Made by a program: the position numbers and the translations under genes. From Anaerolineales bacterium UBA2317 (GTDB taxonomy: Bacteria > Chloroflexota > Anaerolineae > Anaerolineales > Villigracilaceae), in NCBI GenBank assembly GCA_002345215.1, contig DDVH01000025.1, positions 121,435-185,434 of the forward strand: DNA of 64,000 bases, given 5' to 3'. The notes below the pieces were generated by a model, which was not told the origin of the DNA, did not search any database, and was given only the letters and a program-made list of their open reading frames with translations. Each line of letters begins with the position of its first letter. Position 1 is the first letter of the stretch. Below are positions 35,966-45,108 of this stretch, piece by piece.

Positions 35966-35994
35966 TTGACAAAAAAGAACTTTTGTTCTATATT
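35966..35994 (+). promoter_or_regulatory. Consensus sigma-70 promoter with an operator in the spacer
   Basis: TTGACA (35966-35971), exactly 17 bases, then TATATT (35989-35994). It drives the membrane-protein gene at 36048. The spacer is largely filled by the first SOS-type box. Confidence 0.8.
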
Positions 35995-36010
35995 TTAGAA
36001 CACTTGTTCT
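35976..36010 (+). promoter_or_regulatory. Tandem SOS/LexA-type operators
   Basis: Two perfect palindromes AGAAC-N4-GTTCT: 35976-35989 (N4 TTTT) in the spacer and 35997-36010 (N4 ACTT) over the start region. Their centres are 21 bp apart, two helical turns, which suits cooperative binding on one face. GAAC-N4-GTTC is the LexA core of Gram-positive bacteria and of several other phyla. Confidence 0.75.
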
Positions 36011-36047
36011 TTCCTATCAATTGGCTAAATCGGCTAAGGAGGTCGAA

Positions 36048-36872
36048 ATGTCTAATTATCGTCGTAATCCATTAGGGGATGGCATCCGCCGTTTGTGGAA
36101 TAGTATTGCCCACAATCGTGAAATCAATCGTGGTGCCGCTTTTGGTGGCATCATTATTGGTGCGTTGATTGCATTTGAAATTTTTAACTTCAGTGCCACG
36201 CAACATGCTTTGCAAGATATGCTCGGTACCTTAAGTTTTGGCGGTTTTAAATGGGCAACCATTCTCGCCATTGCTTTCTGTGGCATTGACTTTGCCGGCA
36301 TCGCTCGCATTTTCACACCTGAACAAGGTCGTGATGAACCCGCCGAAGTGTATTATCTCTTTGGCGCATGGTTGCTGGCGGCGGGCTTTAATGCAATTTT
36401 GATTTGGTGGAGTGTTTCGGTTGCTATTGCAAACAATGGTGGCATTCAAGGTACAACTTCTATTAGTGGTCAAGCTTTGGCGCAAGGGGTACCCATTTTT
36501 GTTGCCGCAATGGTATGGCTGATTCGTGTTTTGATTATCGGTACGATTTCATTGGCTGGTGACCGTTTGTTTACTACCGCGGCATCGCATCAATCGTATC
36601 AACCGCGCCAATCATATAACAATAACTCACAATCTCGCCCAAGTTATCAATCACAATCATATCAACGCCCGGTCAATCAACCATCCAATCAACCTATTCT
36701 TCGCCCGGCTTCACAAATCAATCGCCCTGTGAATTCAAATTCATTCCGCCCGGCGCCAAAACCTGTTTCGTCACAACAATCTTCATTTATTCCACCTGAA
36801 CCGACCTATCACCCACTTTCTTATGATGCTCGCAATTCAGATAATAATGGAGACCGTCGTTACGATGCATAA
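36048..36872 (+). CDS. Membrane protein with a long Gln/Ser/Asn/Pro-rich tail
   Basis: 274 residues from the ATG at 36048, placed seven bases after a perfect TAAGGAGG. Four helices lie in the N-terminal 175 residues (about 30-48, 68-88, 103-128, 148-170). Residues 180-270 are disordered-looking and rich in Gln, Ser, Tyr, Asn and Pro with repeated SYQ/RPxxQP text. No family was recognised. Its promoter holds two LexA-type operators, so it should be induced by DNA damage if LexA acts here. The next gene codes for a lytic transglycosylase. A role in holding back division or wall synthesis during damage is a guess. Confidence 0.75.
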   Translation: MSNYRRNPLGDGIRRLWNSIAHNREINRGAAFGGIIIGALIAFEIFNFSATQHALQDMLGTLSFGGFKWATILAIAFCGIDFAGIARIFTPEQGRDEPAEVYYLFGAWLLAAGFNAILIWWSVSVAIANNGGIQGTTSISGQALAQGVPIFVAAMVWLIRVLIIGTISLAGDRLFTTAASHQSYQPRQSYNNNSQSRPSYQSQSYQRPVNQPSNQPILRPASQINRPVNSNSFRPAPKPVSSQQSSFIPPEPTYHPLSYDARNSDNNGDRRYDA

Positions 36873-36969
36873 CTTGTAAGACTAGTTAGACCTTTTAGAC
36901 CAGTAAGACCAATTAAATAAAAATCATTTCGAGCCCGGTCCTGAACAGACCAAGAAAAGAGAATAAACT

Positions 36970-37686
36970 ATGCCCCGCGCTCGCACAACAAAAGAATATG
37001 AGCCAACAGCCGCTACCCCATATAATGAAGGTAGCGGTTGTTTATCTGGCTTCACCATCATCCCGTTTGCTGTAATTTTTATAAGTGTTTTCCTTGCTTC
37101 TGTTGCATGGAATTTTGTCAATCCACTTCCTGTTTCAACTCAAAATAATTTAATTGTAGATGTGATATCAACGCCCGACTCCACTTCGAGGAATATTTCA
37201 CCTATCTTTCGACCTGAAGTGCAGTATTGGGCTGACTCTATTGTCAATTGGGCGTCCGCTTCTTCTCTTGACCCAAACTTGGTTGCCACTGTGATGCAAA
37301 TCGAATCTTGTGGCGACCCACGTGCAAAATCATCTGCTGGGGCAATGGGATTGTTTCAAGTAATGCCGTTTCATTTTCATGCGAGTGATAATCCGTATGA
37401 CCCCGGCACAAACGCCGTCCGTGGACTTGCGTATTTACTTCGTTCATTAAATACTGCCAATGGAAACGCTCGTTTAGCCATGGCTGGCTATAATGGTGGC
37501 ATTAGCGTAATCAATAGAGGCGAATATACGTGGTCTGCCCAAACAAAGCGATATGTTTATTTTGGTGCACCAATTTATCAAGATGCCAGCAGTGGTGTTG
37601 AATCAAGTAATGCGTTGAAGGAATGGTATACAAGTTATGGAGTCAGTTTATGCCGTCAAGCCGCAAAAAGATTGGGGCTGCCGTAA
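36970..37686 (+). CDS. Membrane-anchored lytic transglycosylase (SLT domain)
   Basis: 238 residues. A membrane helix at about 25-48 is followed by a goose-type lysozyme/SLT fold: VMQIESCGDPRAKSSAGAMGLFQVMP, where the first Glu is catalytic and GAMGLFQVMP is the family signature, then AMAGYNGG. It cleaves the glycan strand of peptidoglycan outside the cell. It follows the LexA-box gene by about 100 bases with no terminator visible, so it may share its induction. Confidence 0.9.
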   Translation: MPRARTTKEYEPTAATPYNEGSGCLSGFTIIPFAVIFISVFLASVAWNFVNPLPVSTQNNLIVDVISTPDSTSRNISPIFRPEVQYWADSIVNWASASSLDPNLVATVMQIESCGDPRAKSSAGAMGLFQVMPFHFHASDNPYDPGTNAVRGLAYLLRSLNTANGNARLAMAGYNGGISVINRGEYTWSAQTKRYVYFGAPIYQDASSGVESSNALKEWYTSYGVSLCRQAAKRLGLP

Positions 37687-37734
37687 GGGCGACTTTCATG
37701 ATCGCCCTCTTTAGGATAGAGACGAGCCCTATCC

Positions 37735-39102
37735 CTACTTCAACACATTCAACCAAATCACAAACGTAGTACCTTCGCCCTCTTTTGATTCGACTTTAAT
37801 TTGCCCACCATGTTGTTCAATAATCCACTTGGCAATGGATAAGCCTAATCCAAACCCGCTTGCTTTTGAACGCGTGCGTGATTTTTCAGCACGATAAAAC
37901 CTGTCGAAGATGTGAGGTAAATCTTCCGCTGGAATACCAGGTCCCGTGTCACGAACAATGAGGCGTGATTGACCAGCAATTTTCGATAAACTTAAGAAAA
38001 CTTCTCCGCCTGTGGGTGTATATTGAATCGCATTGGCAACCAAGTTTAATAAAACTTGTTTCAGGCGGTCACGGTCGCCACGCACAATCACTTCATCAAT
38101 TTCATTAAGATGCACTTTCACTTTACTGCCAGCCAACACGCGCACTTCAGTGAAAACTTCTGTGAGCAATAAATCAAGTTCAACAGGTGCAAAACTTAAA
38201 GCAAGTTTGCCAGATTCAGCCTGCACAAGCATAAGCAAACCACCGACCAAACGTGTGAGCCTGCCTACTTCATCATCCATGCCATTTAAAATATCTTCAT
38301 CCGTCGTTTTGATGCGACGCATTAAATCAATATTGCCTTTGATAACCGTTAACGGTGTGCGAAGTTCATGGCTGACATCTGCTAAAAATCTTTGTTGAGA
38401 TTTAAACAATGACTCAAGCCGTTCAAGGGTTTGATTAAATGAAACAACCAAATAACTGACTTCGTCATCTTGCCTGCCACGATATGGAATACGACGGGAC
38501 AAATCATCCGCCTTATTGATTTGGTCAACGCTGTACGCAATAGTTTCAAGCGGAGTTAATGCCCGCTTCAAAACCGCCCATGAACCTAAAGCCGCTAACA
38601 AGACAGCAATTACACCGATGCTAATCATAATTCTTACTAAATCGGTGCGAGTTGCTTCTATTAATCCGAGACTTGCGCCGACTTGTAATGTGCCAATCAT
38701 GCGACCTTCTAATGACATTGGCACTGTCAACACGCGCAAACGCACGCCTTCAAAAGTTGAATCTTGATACAGTGTTTCACCATTTAACAAACCGATAGGG
38801 TCAAGCGGTTCACTAAATTCACCAATGCTCGGCGAGGCATCTACAATTTCGCCATCAATACTCCAAACTTGGATATAAGCATTAGCGGTCATGTTTAATT
38901 GTGGAGGTCTTACTACAATCAACTCCCCCACTGGATTTATACTCACATTCCGAATCAATTCTCGCGCCACGCTCGCAAGCGTATTGTCCACTTGCGTAAT
39001 CAATATGAAGTTAACAACGAAATACACCGCCGTGCCAAAGATGAGCAAAATTCCGCCCATAAATATTGAGTAAAGCAAAGTCAGGCGCAGGCGAAGAGGC
39101 AT
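37735..39102 (-). CDS. Sensor histidine kinase with HAMP domain
   Basis: 455 residues. Two helices (about 12-35 and 155-178) frame an outside sensor domain of about 120 residues; a HAMP linker follows. The phospho-acceptor is in FLADVSHELRTPL; the ATPase has NLVANAIQYTP (N box), DTGPGIPAEDLPHIFDRF (G1 and F box) and GFGLGLSIAKWI (G2). The regulator gene is directly upstream on the same strand. The stimulus is unknown. Confidence 0.95.
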   Translation of the reverse strand: MPLRLRLTLLYSIFMGGILLIFGTAVYFVVNFILITQVDNTLASVARELIRNVSINPVGELIVVRPPQLNMTANAYIQVWSIDGEIVDASPSIGEFSEPLDPIGLLNGETLYQDSTFEGVRLRVLTVPMSLEGRMIGTLQVGASLGLIEATRTDLVRIMISIGVIAVLLAALGSWAVLKRALTPLETIAYSVDQINKADDLSRRIPYRGRQDDEVSYLVVSFNQTLERLESLFKSQQRFLADVSHELRTPLTVIKGNIDLMRRIKTTDEDILNGMDDEVGRLTRLVGGLLMLVQAESGKLALSFAPVELDLLLTEVFTEVRVLAGSKVKVHLNEIDEVIVRGDRDRLKQVLLNLVANAIQYTPTGGEVFLSLSKIAGQSRLIVRDTGPGIPAEDLPHIFDRFYRAEKSRTRSKASGFGLGLSIAKWIIEQHGGQIKVESKEGEGTTFVIWLNVLK

Positions 39103-39143
39103 TCAATTTACAATTTTCTGATTACTGATTACTGGCTACTAAT

Positions 39144-39821
39144 TTACGGATTCTCTCTCAACACATACCCAACACCACGCACCGTATGAAGCAAACGAGT
39201 TTCATTTTCCGCTTCTAACTTTTGGCGCAAATAGCGAATATATACTTCTAAGACATTACTCTCACCGCCAAAATCATAACCCCAGACTCGGTCAAAAATC
39301 ACTTCACGAGTCAACACTTGTTTCGGGTGACGTAAAAATAATTCAAGTAATTCATATTCCTTCGCGGTTAAAGCAACTGTACGCTCGCCACGAGTCGCCT
39401 GGCGTGAGCCAGTATCCAAAGATAAATCTGCAAATTTCAAAACAGGAATTCGTTCTGGTTGCGTACGGCGCAACAAAGCACGCACGCGTGCAAGTAATTC
39501 ATCTAAGTTAAACGGCTTAATCATGTAATCATCAGCACCAGCATCCAACCCTTGAATGCGGTCTTGCACTGTATCTTTCGCCGTCAACATCAAAATTGGA
39601 ATTGAACCGCCCTGTCGCAAACGATGGCAAACTTCCAAACCATCCATCCCCGGCAACATCCAATCCAAAATCACAAGGTCAGGGGTATGGTCACGCGCGG
39701 CAATTAAACCCATGCGTCCATCCACAGCAGTGTCCACTGTGTAACCTTCATAAGCCAAACCGCGTTGCAACAATTTCAAAATAGCTTGGTCGTCTTCGAT
39801 AATTAGGATTCGCTCATTCAT
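39144..39821 (-). CDS. OmpR/PhoB-type response regulator
   Basis: 225 residues. The receiver domain has the acidic DDQ pair, the phospho-acceptor Asp in [14 protein letters not shown], and the Lys in YMIKPFN. The winged-helix DNA-binding domain includes [30 protein letters not shown] precedes the ATG. It forms a two-component pair with the kinase gene 41 bases downstream. Confidence 0.96.
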   Translation of the reverse strand: MNERILIIEDDQAILKLLQRGLAYEGYTVDTAVDGRMGLIAARDHTPDLVILDWMLPGMDGLEVCHRLRQGGSIPILMLTAKDTVQDRIQGLDAGADDYMIKPFNLDELLARVRALLRRTQPERIPVLKFADLSLDTGSRQATRGERTVALTAKEYELLELFLRHPKQVLTREVIFDRVWGYDFGGESNVLEVYIRYLRQKLEAENETRLLHTVRGVGYVLRENP

Positions 39822-39855
39822 GGCTATACTCCTTGATTAAAAATATACCATAATT

Positions 39856-40506
39856 TCAAGTGCTTAATTTAGTCAATGCTTCCCGAAAATCATCAGGATA
39901 GTCTGCCTCAAATGATACTTTATTACCCGTTGCAGGATGAGTAAATATTAAGGAACGGGCATGTAATGCTGGGCGATGGATTATTTTTGATTCAGGCGCA
40001 CTATACAAAACATCACCCACAAGCGGATGACCCAACGCGTAAGCATGGACTCGTATCTGATGCGTTCTACCCGTCATTGGCATCGCCTCAACCAACGTGG
40101 ATGCCTGATACCGTTCCTCAACTTTAAATTTCGTTTCAGCATTGACACCATTTCTATCATCCACAACCGTTCTATGCTTATGCCCCACATTCACTCGTAA
40201 AGGAAATTTCGTAACTTTTTCATCCCACTTTGGTGAACCATTCAAAATCGCATGATATTTTTTCTCCACCTGATGTTTCTCAAATTGAATATTCAATGAC
40301 CGATGTGCTTCTGCATTCAAAGCAAATAGGATAATTCCGCTCGTAATTTTATCAATGCGATGCACAACCCATATTTTTTCAAATTGTTCTTCTAATTCTT
40401 TCACTAAGTAGGTTGCAGTTTTATCCCACCCTTCTGGTAAAACCGAAATTCCAGCAGGCTTATTGATAATCACAATATCTTCATCGGCGAATATAGTTTG
40501 CATCAT
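39856..40506 (-). CDS. RluA-family pseudouridine synthase
   Basis: 216 residues. VVHRIDKITSGIILFA holds the catalytic Asp, and MTGRTHQIRVHAYALGHPLVGD is the second family block. The S4 domain that some members carry at the N-terminus is absent, so the catalytic domain stands alone. It makes pseudouridine in rRNA or tRNA; the target base is not clear. Two adjacent ATG codons can serve as the start. The cupin gene ends seven bases upstream. Confidence 0.92.
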   Translation of the reverse strand: MMQTIFADEDIVIINKPAGISVLPEGWDKTATYLVKELEEQFEKIWVVHRIDKITSGIILFALNAEAHRSLNIQFEKHQVEKKYHAILNGSPKWDEKVTKFPLRVNVGHKHRTVVDDRNGVNAETKFKVEERYQASTLVEAMPMTGRTHQIRVHAYALGHPLVGDVLYSAPESKIIHRPALHARSLIFTHPATGNKVSFEADYPDDFREALTKLST

Positions 40507-40512
40507 TGAATG

Positions 40513-40989
40513 CTATGCTTTTCCAATTGCTTTTTTCAATATCTTCTTTAATTTCATATATACTTTATCTATCAATGGCTCACGTACAGACCGAAAAATC
40601 GCAAACTTCTTGACATATTTCGGCACAGTCCATACAGTTTCTAACCCTTCAGGGAAAAATGCCACATCGCCAACTTTCAAAGTGTAAGTTGCACCATTTT
40701 CTTCAATAATCACTTCGCCTTCTAATATATGCACAATTTCATCACAACCATAGATAAACGTAAATTTGCCCGCCTGACAACCCCATAACCCACAAGATAA
40801 ATTATTATCTTCTGCTCTTGCCAAAGGAATACTTCGCGCTGTTGGGTTTCCTTCTTTAATCCAAGCCGATGGAAGAGGTGTAGCACCAAAATCCATACGA
40901 GTCGTTGACCCTGTCTGAATCACAGGTTTGCCAAAATTTTTGATTGGAATGTTTGTATCAATCACGCTCAGTGCAGAGTTATCTGTCAT
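40513..40989 (-). CDS. Cupin protein (DUF861/cupin_3)
   Basis: 158 residues. GLWGCQAGKFTFIYGCDEIVHILEGEVII and DVAFFPEGLETVWTVP are the two cupin motifs of the cupin_3 group. The first motif has a single His rather than the full metal set. Relatives include ureidoglycolate- and EutQ-like proteins; the ligand here is unknown. GAGG precedes the ATG. Confidence 0.85.
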   Translation of the reverse strand: MTDNSALSVIDTNIPIKNFGKPVIQTGSTTRMDFGATPLPSAWIKEGNPTARSIPLARAEDNNLSCGLWGCQAGKFTFIYGCDEIVHILEGEVIIEENGATYTLKVGDVAFFPEGLETVWTVPKYVKKFAIFRSVREPLIDKVYMKLKKILKKAIGKA

Positions 40990-41107
40990 AACAACCTCTT
41001 CATATTATGGGGATTGCTTCGGGCAAAGTACAAGAAAGGCCCTCACAATGACATAGATTATACAATCTTTCTTGACACGAACATCCTCAAAGGTTTATCA
41101 TGCATTC

Positions 41108-41917
41108 ATGACTGAAAATACAAATCCAAATATCATTGATTCACTTAATCATCCGCTTGCACAGCCGATTCGCCAGTTATTATCTCGTTCTGGTAGACAA
41201 GAACTAAACAAAATCCTCATTGATGATGAAGAGAATATCCTTGAAGCACTGAAGGCTGGCGTAAAAGTTGAGTCAGTTTATTTTGCTGGGGAAAATAGAC
41301 TTTCAGAAAATTTCAAGCTAAAAGTTCCAAACTCTATTTCGATACATGAAGTCGCCACACGTACTTCAAAAAAATTGTTTGAAAATGACAAACTCTCACG
41401 CGTATTTGCCATTGCCCAAAATCCAAAATCAATTGGCTTAGAAGCCTTGAAAACTATTTCAAAAGATATTGTTGTGCTAGAAGATTTGAGCATTTCAGGC
41501 AATATTGGAAATATCACCAGAACTTCACTAGCTTTGGGAGTTGGTGGAATTCTTTTATTAAACATGGATCCCATTGATTTATACGATCGCCGCTTGATTC
41601 GCGCTAGTAGAGGATATTTATTTTCAGTGCCGATGATTACTGCCAGCACAAAAGATTTTCTCGATTATTGCAAAAAAAATAATGAAACCTTGCTCGTCAT
41701 GGACATGGATGCGGTGAAAACTGTTGATGAAATTTCATCTATGCCACAAAGACTCCTGATTGCATTTGGCAGTGAAAAAGATGGCTGTTCGCCAGAAGTA
41801 GAAGATGCCGCAACTTTGAAAGTTCGCATTCCAATCAGTGACAAAGTTGAATCGCTAAACGTCTCAGCTTCAGCAGGCATTACATTATTTAATCGGGTTG
41901 GGTTTAATCAGAAATAA
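41108..41917 (+). CDS. TsnR/NshR-like 23S rRNA 2'-O-methyltransferase (SPOUT)
   Basis: 269 residues from the ATG at 41108, the same length as I recall for the thiostrepton-resistance enzymes. The three SPOUT motifs are NIGNITRTSLALG, LIAFGSEKDG and KVESLNVSASAGI, and LYDRRLIRASRGYLFSVP is also as in TsnR. The N-terminal L30e-like part has ILIDDEENILEALKAGVKVESVY. TsnR-type enzymes methylate A1067 of 23S rRNA and give thiopeptide resistance in actinomycete producers. Resemblance is from memory; other SpoU-family targets are possible. Confidence 0.75.
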   Translation: MTENTNPNIIDSLNHPLAQPIRQLLSRSGRQELNKILIDDEENILEALKAGVKVESVYFAGENRLSENFKLKVPNSISIHEVATRTSKKLFENDKLSRVFAIAQNPKSIGLEALKTISKDIVVLEDLSISGNIGNITRTSLALGVGGILLLNMDPIDLYDRRLIRASRGYLFSVPMITASTKDFLDYCKKNNETLLVMDMDAVKTVDEISSMPQRLLIAFGSEKDGCSPEVEDAATLKVRIPISDKVESLNVSASAGITLFNRVGFNQK

Positions 41918-41975
41918 TAAAAATTTAGGGAACTTTTTATCTACAAATTTCGTTTAAGCATTAACGGAGATAAAG

Positions 41976-42383
41976 ATGAAAAAAATATACTTTCTTATAA
42001 TTGCTTTAGTGGTTTTACTTTCTGCCTGTTCAGGAAGTTCTGTTTCCTTGGAAGGTGAATGGAAATTAGTTTCTTATGGTGACTCAGCGAATCCAACATC
42101 TGCTTTACAAGATATTGAAACTTCTATCAATTACAACCAACATCATCAGATTAATGGAGATATTGGTTGTAATGTGTTCAATGGGGATTACCAAATAATA
42201 GATGATTTAATTACATTTACTTCGATTAACTCAACCAAAATGTACTGTAAAGATACAGGATATCAAGAAACTGTTGTCTTGAACATCTTATCAGAACAAA
42301 CGCTAAATTTTGAATTAAGTGGAAATCAATTAACTCTCACAACGCAAGATGGTTCGTCTGTGATTGTGTTGGAAAGAAAATAA
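41976..42383 (+). CDS. META-domain (HslJ-like) lipoprotein
   Basis: 135 residues. The lipobox LSAC anchors the chain. The META domain is seen in LEGEWKLVSYGD, INGDIGCNVFNGDYQI and the central threonine-rich strand with MYCKD. HslJ-like proteins occur in the envelope and are tied to heat and novobiocin tolerance in E. coli; the role here is unknown. The gene has its own terminator. Confidence 0.85.
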   Translation: MKKIYFLIIALVVLLSACSGSSVSLEGEWKLVSYGDSANPTSALQDIETSINYNQHHQINGDIGCNVFNGDYQIIDDLITFTSINSTKMYCKDTGYQETVVLNILSEQTLNFELSGNQLTLTTQDGSSVIVLERK

Positions 42384-42401
42384 CCCTCAACATATCTGCT
42401 A

Positions 42402-42431
42402 ACGCCGCCGTCCTCGGCGGCGTTTTATTTC
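42402..42431 (+). terminator. Terminator with shared CGCCGTCCTCGGCG core
   Basis: ACGCCGCCG and CGGCGGCGT pair around TCCT, followed by TTTATTT. It ends the META lipoprotein gene. Confidence 0.8.
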
Positions 42432-42437
42432 TTATAA

Positions 42438-42461
42438 AAGTTTGCGCCGAGGACGGCGCAA
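42438..42461 (-). terminator. Second copy of the same core, minus strand
   Basis: TTGCGCCG (42442-42449) pairs with CGGCGCAA (42454-42461), followed on the minus strand by ACTTTTAT. It is well placed to end the ABC-2 operon. Confidence 0.6.
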
Positions 42462-42469
42462 AGAGCGCA

Positions 42470-43255
42470 TTAACTACTTGCGCCACTATAACGCTTCAAA
42501 CCTGCTTTCCAGACTTGTGAAGCGATAACAAAACTTGCAATGCCTATCAAAAAGAAAATCAAAACTTGCATAAAACCTAACTCGCCGCGTAAGGCTTGTA
42601 ATGGAATTGTGGTTGCGACTGCAATGGGGATAATAAATGTAACAATCACTCGTAACCAAACAGGATAGACTGTTGCAGGATAACGTCCTGCATCTAACAA
42701 GGCTTGTAAGATGGTGACGTTGTTATCAAATTTTGTGAACCAAAACGTGAGGGCGATGAGGACAATCCACAAACTGTAGATGACGATAATGCCTGAAAGG
42801 GCAAGCAGGAGGAAGGTCAGGATTTGAGGCGCAGTGATTAAGTCACCGGACATGTTGATGCCAATCACAATCAAAATGACGGCAAGAATCAAATCCCAAA
42901 ATCTCCACACGGTGATGCGTGAAAATGTGACAAGGAACATGCTGTTGGCGGGTTGTAAAATGGTGTAATCCATGGAGCCATCACGAATGGATTGATTGAA
43001 TTTTTCGGTGTTGGGCCAGATGAGTGCAATCATCAATGTGTTGACGAGACGAAACACGCCGAGCAATGCAATCAGTTCGCCAATGCCCCAACCACCAAGC
43101 GTTTGTGTATTACTGAAGATAATATTTAAACTTAGTAATTCCCAGCCAAGCCACATTAAGTTTAATAAAATATTTACAACTGTATCGGCACGATATGCCA
43201 ATGACATTTGAATATTCATTTTGAGAAAGGCATAAATTAATTTAAGTGAGTGCAT
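42470..43255 (-). CDS. ABC-2-type transporter permease, second subunit
   Basis: 261 residues from the ATG at 43255, which follows the upstream stop codon by one base and has GGAG seven bases ahead. Six helices and the text MNIQMSLAYRADTVVNILLNLMWL match the ABC2_membrane_6 (DUF990) permeases. It pairs with the next permease and the ATPase in one operon. The cargo is unknown. Confidence 0.85.
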   Translation of the reverse strand: MHSLKLIYAFLKMNIQMSLAYRADTVVNILLNLMWLGWELLSLNIIFSNTQTLGGWGIGELIALLGVFRLVNTLMIALIWPNTEKFNQSIRDGSMDYTILQPANSMFLVTFSRITVWRFWDLILAVILIVIGINMSGDLITAPQILTFLLLALSGIIVIYSLWIVLIALTFWFTKFDNNVTILQALLDAGRYPATVYPVWLRVIVTFIIPIAVATTIPLQALRGELGFMQVLIFFLIGIASFVIASQVWKAGLKRYSGASS

Positions 43256-43256
43256 G

Positions 43257-44054
43257 TTAGGCTCCAACCGCTGAATATTTTTTCACGCCTTTGCGCCAAA
43301 CCCAGTTAAAGATAAGCCATGAAATAACAAGCCAAACGCCCGTCATTACATAGCCTTGAATGATTTGTGGTGTGGTGAGGTTGCCTAAAATTAATTGAAT
43401 GGGATAGTACAACATCAATTGAAATGGAAGATATTGAGCAATATCTTGAATCACTTGTGGCATGAGTGGCAATGGCACGAATTGACCTGAGAATAGCAAA
43501 ATCAATGCGAAATAAAATTCATGAATGGAATAGACTCGCGTTGTCCAAAATGCTAAGGCGGTGATTGCCGCAGATTGCAGGTAACCGATTAGAAATGCCA
43601 AAATCATGGCAGGGATAGAAAGCAAAATACCTGTCAATGTGACGCTACTAAAATCGGGTTGGAATAAGAAAAAAAGAATAATCCAAATAGGTGTAAGACC
43701 AAACATGGTTAATATTTTGAAAGCAACATTATTGACCAACGCATTCGTAAGCATCGGGTGAATGGGTCTGATGAGTTCTCCAGAAAGTGAGCCATCTTGA
43801 ATTTTGTATCCGAATGTATGAATCACAATGTTGCTGGTCACTTGGTCACAAATAAGTAAGACCATGTAATAGGTTATAAAATCATTGGCAGTAAAACCAT
43901 TCACGTCGCCATTGGCTGTTGCTATGCTCGTCCACACGGCGAGATAAATAATTGGCGAGACCAACCAATACAATAGATACATTAACAAGTTGGCGCGATA
44001 CTGCCATTGCTCTGCCCAGTTGACTTGCCAAAGTCTTTTGAAAATTAGAAACAT
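43257..44054 (-). CDS. ABC-2-type transporter permease, first subunit
   Basis: 265 residues with six helices. WAEQWQYRANLLMYLLYWLVSP at the start and the loop DGSLSGELIRPIHPML are those of the same permease family as its neighbour. AAGGAG precedes the ATG. It lies nine bases after the ATPase stop codon. Confidence 0.85.
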   Translation of the reverse strand: MFLIFKRLWQVNWAEQWQYRANLLMYLLYWLVSPIIYLAVWTSIATANGDVNGFTANDFITYYMVLLICDQVTSNIVIHTFGYKIQDGSLSGELIRPIHPMLTNALVNNVAFKILTMFGLTPIWIILFFLFQPDFSSVTLTGILLSIPAMILAFLIGYLQSAAITALAFWTTRVYSIHEFYFALILLFSGQFVPLPLMPQVIQDIAQYLPFQLMLYYPIQLILGNLTTPQIIQGYVMTGVWLVISWLIFNWVWRKGVKKYSAVGA

Positions 44055-44063
44055 AATGTCTCC

Positions 44064-45041
44064 TTATGCATTAAACGCTTGCTCAATTACATCTTCAATC
44101 GGTGGGTCGGCGATGGTAATGTCGCGGACGGGCAAATCAGCTAGAAGTCTGGATGTGATGCGGGTGACTTCATCTGCTTTCACTTGGATAAATTTCTTAT
44201 CCGCATCTTCCATGTTTTCAACTTGTTCACCATACTGAGACAAATCATGCTCGTCAGCATTTTCCATAAGCACACCAATCAACTTGAATGGCGCAATCTT
44301 TTTCGATAACTCATTGATGCCACCATCATATTTGAGTTGACCATGATGAATGATGATGATGCGTTCACACAAAGCAGTTACATCTGCCATGTAATGACTT
44401 GTGAGAATAATGGTTGCACCTGTGCGTTTATTGTATTCTTGCAAAAACTCACGGATGCGTGCCTGACCTGTAATATCCAAACCGATAGTTGGTTCATCTA
44501 AAAATAAAACTTTAGGACGATGCAAAAGCCCAACTGCAATTTCACATTTCATTCTTTCGCCTAATGAAAGATTACGAACAGGTTTTTTCATTAAAGGTTC
44601 GAGTTCAAGCAATTCATCTAATTCTTTATACGTTTCTTTATATTCATCATCAGGGATTCGGTAAATGGCTTGATTCAACAAAAACGAATCAGCCGCAGGA
44701 ATATCCCAAGACAAGCGATTGCGTTGACCCATCACCAAAGTCATTGACCGTAAATATTCAGTCTTCAATTCCCACGGGGTGAATCCAAGCACATTTGCAG
44801 TTCCAGAAGTTGGATGCAATAACCCCGAAAGCATTTTGAGTGTGGTGGTTTTGCCAGCACCATTGGGACCTAAAAAGCCAACTACTTCACCTTGCTCAAT
44901 ATTGAAATTGACTTCTTGCACTGCTTTTACATCTTTATATTTACGATTAAAGAAACCACGCACAGCCGCGTTAAACCCACCTTCACGCTCAGGCACTTGA
45001 TAGGTCTTACTTAATTGTTGTACAGAAATTGTGGGAGCCAT
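44064..45041 (-). CDS. ABC-2-type transporter ATPase
   Basis: 325 residues. Walker A GPNGAGKTTT, signature LSLGERMKCEIA, Walker B KVLFLDEPTIGLD and the H-loop LTSHYM are present. The early segment REGGFNAAVRGFFNRKYKDV is an inserted loop often found in this subgroup. The C-terminal 70 residues resemble DUF4162. First gene of a three-gene exporter operon. The upstream region has an imperfect AGAAC-N4-GTGCT palindrome (45086-45099 area), reading like the recA box, but no good promoter beside it. Confidence 0.92.
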   Translation of the reverse strand: MAPTISVQQLSKTYQVPEREGGFNAAVRGFFNRKYKDVKAVQEVNFNIEQGEVVGFLGPNGAGKTTTLKMLSGLLHPTSGTANVLGFTPWELKTEYLRSMTLVMGQRNRLSWDIPAADSFLLNQAIYRIPDDEYKETYKELDELLELEPLMKKPVRNLSLGERMKCEIAVGLLHRPKVLFLDEPTIGLDITGQARIREFLQEYNKRTGATIILTSHYMADVTALCERIIIIHHGQLKYDGGINELSKKIAPFKLIGVLMENADEHDLSQYGEQVENMEDADKKFIQVKADEVTRITSRLLADLPVRDITIADPPIEDVIEQAFNA

Positions 45042-45108
45042 AACACCTCTCTATAAAAATTAGAAGAGGTATTCTACTATAAATAGAACAAAAGTGCTAG
45101 ATGAAATT

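Noticed and set aside
45086..45099. AGAAC-N4-GTGCT palindrome before the ABC-2 operon as a third SOS box
   Set aside because: It matches the recA variant, but no good promoter is found around it, and one imperfect 8-base match in AT-rich DNA is not enough.
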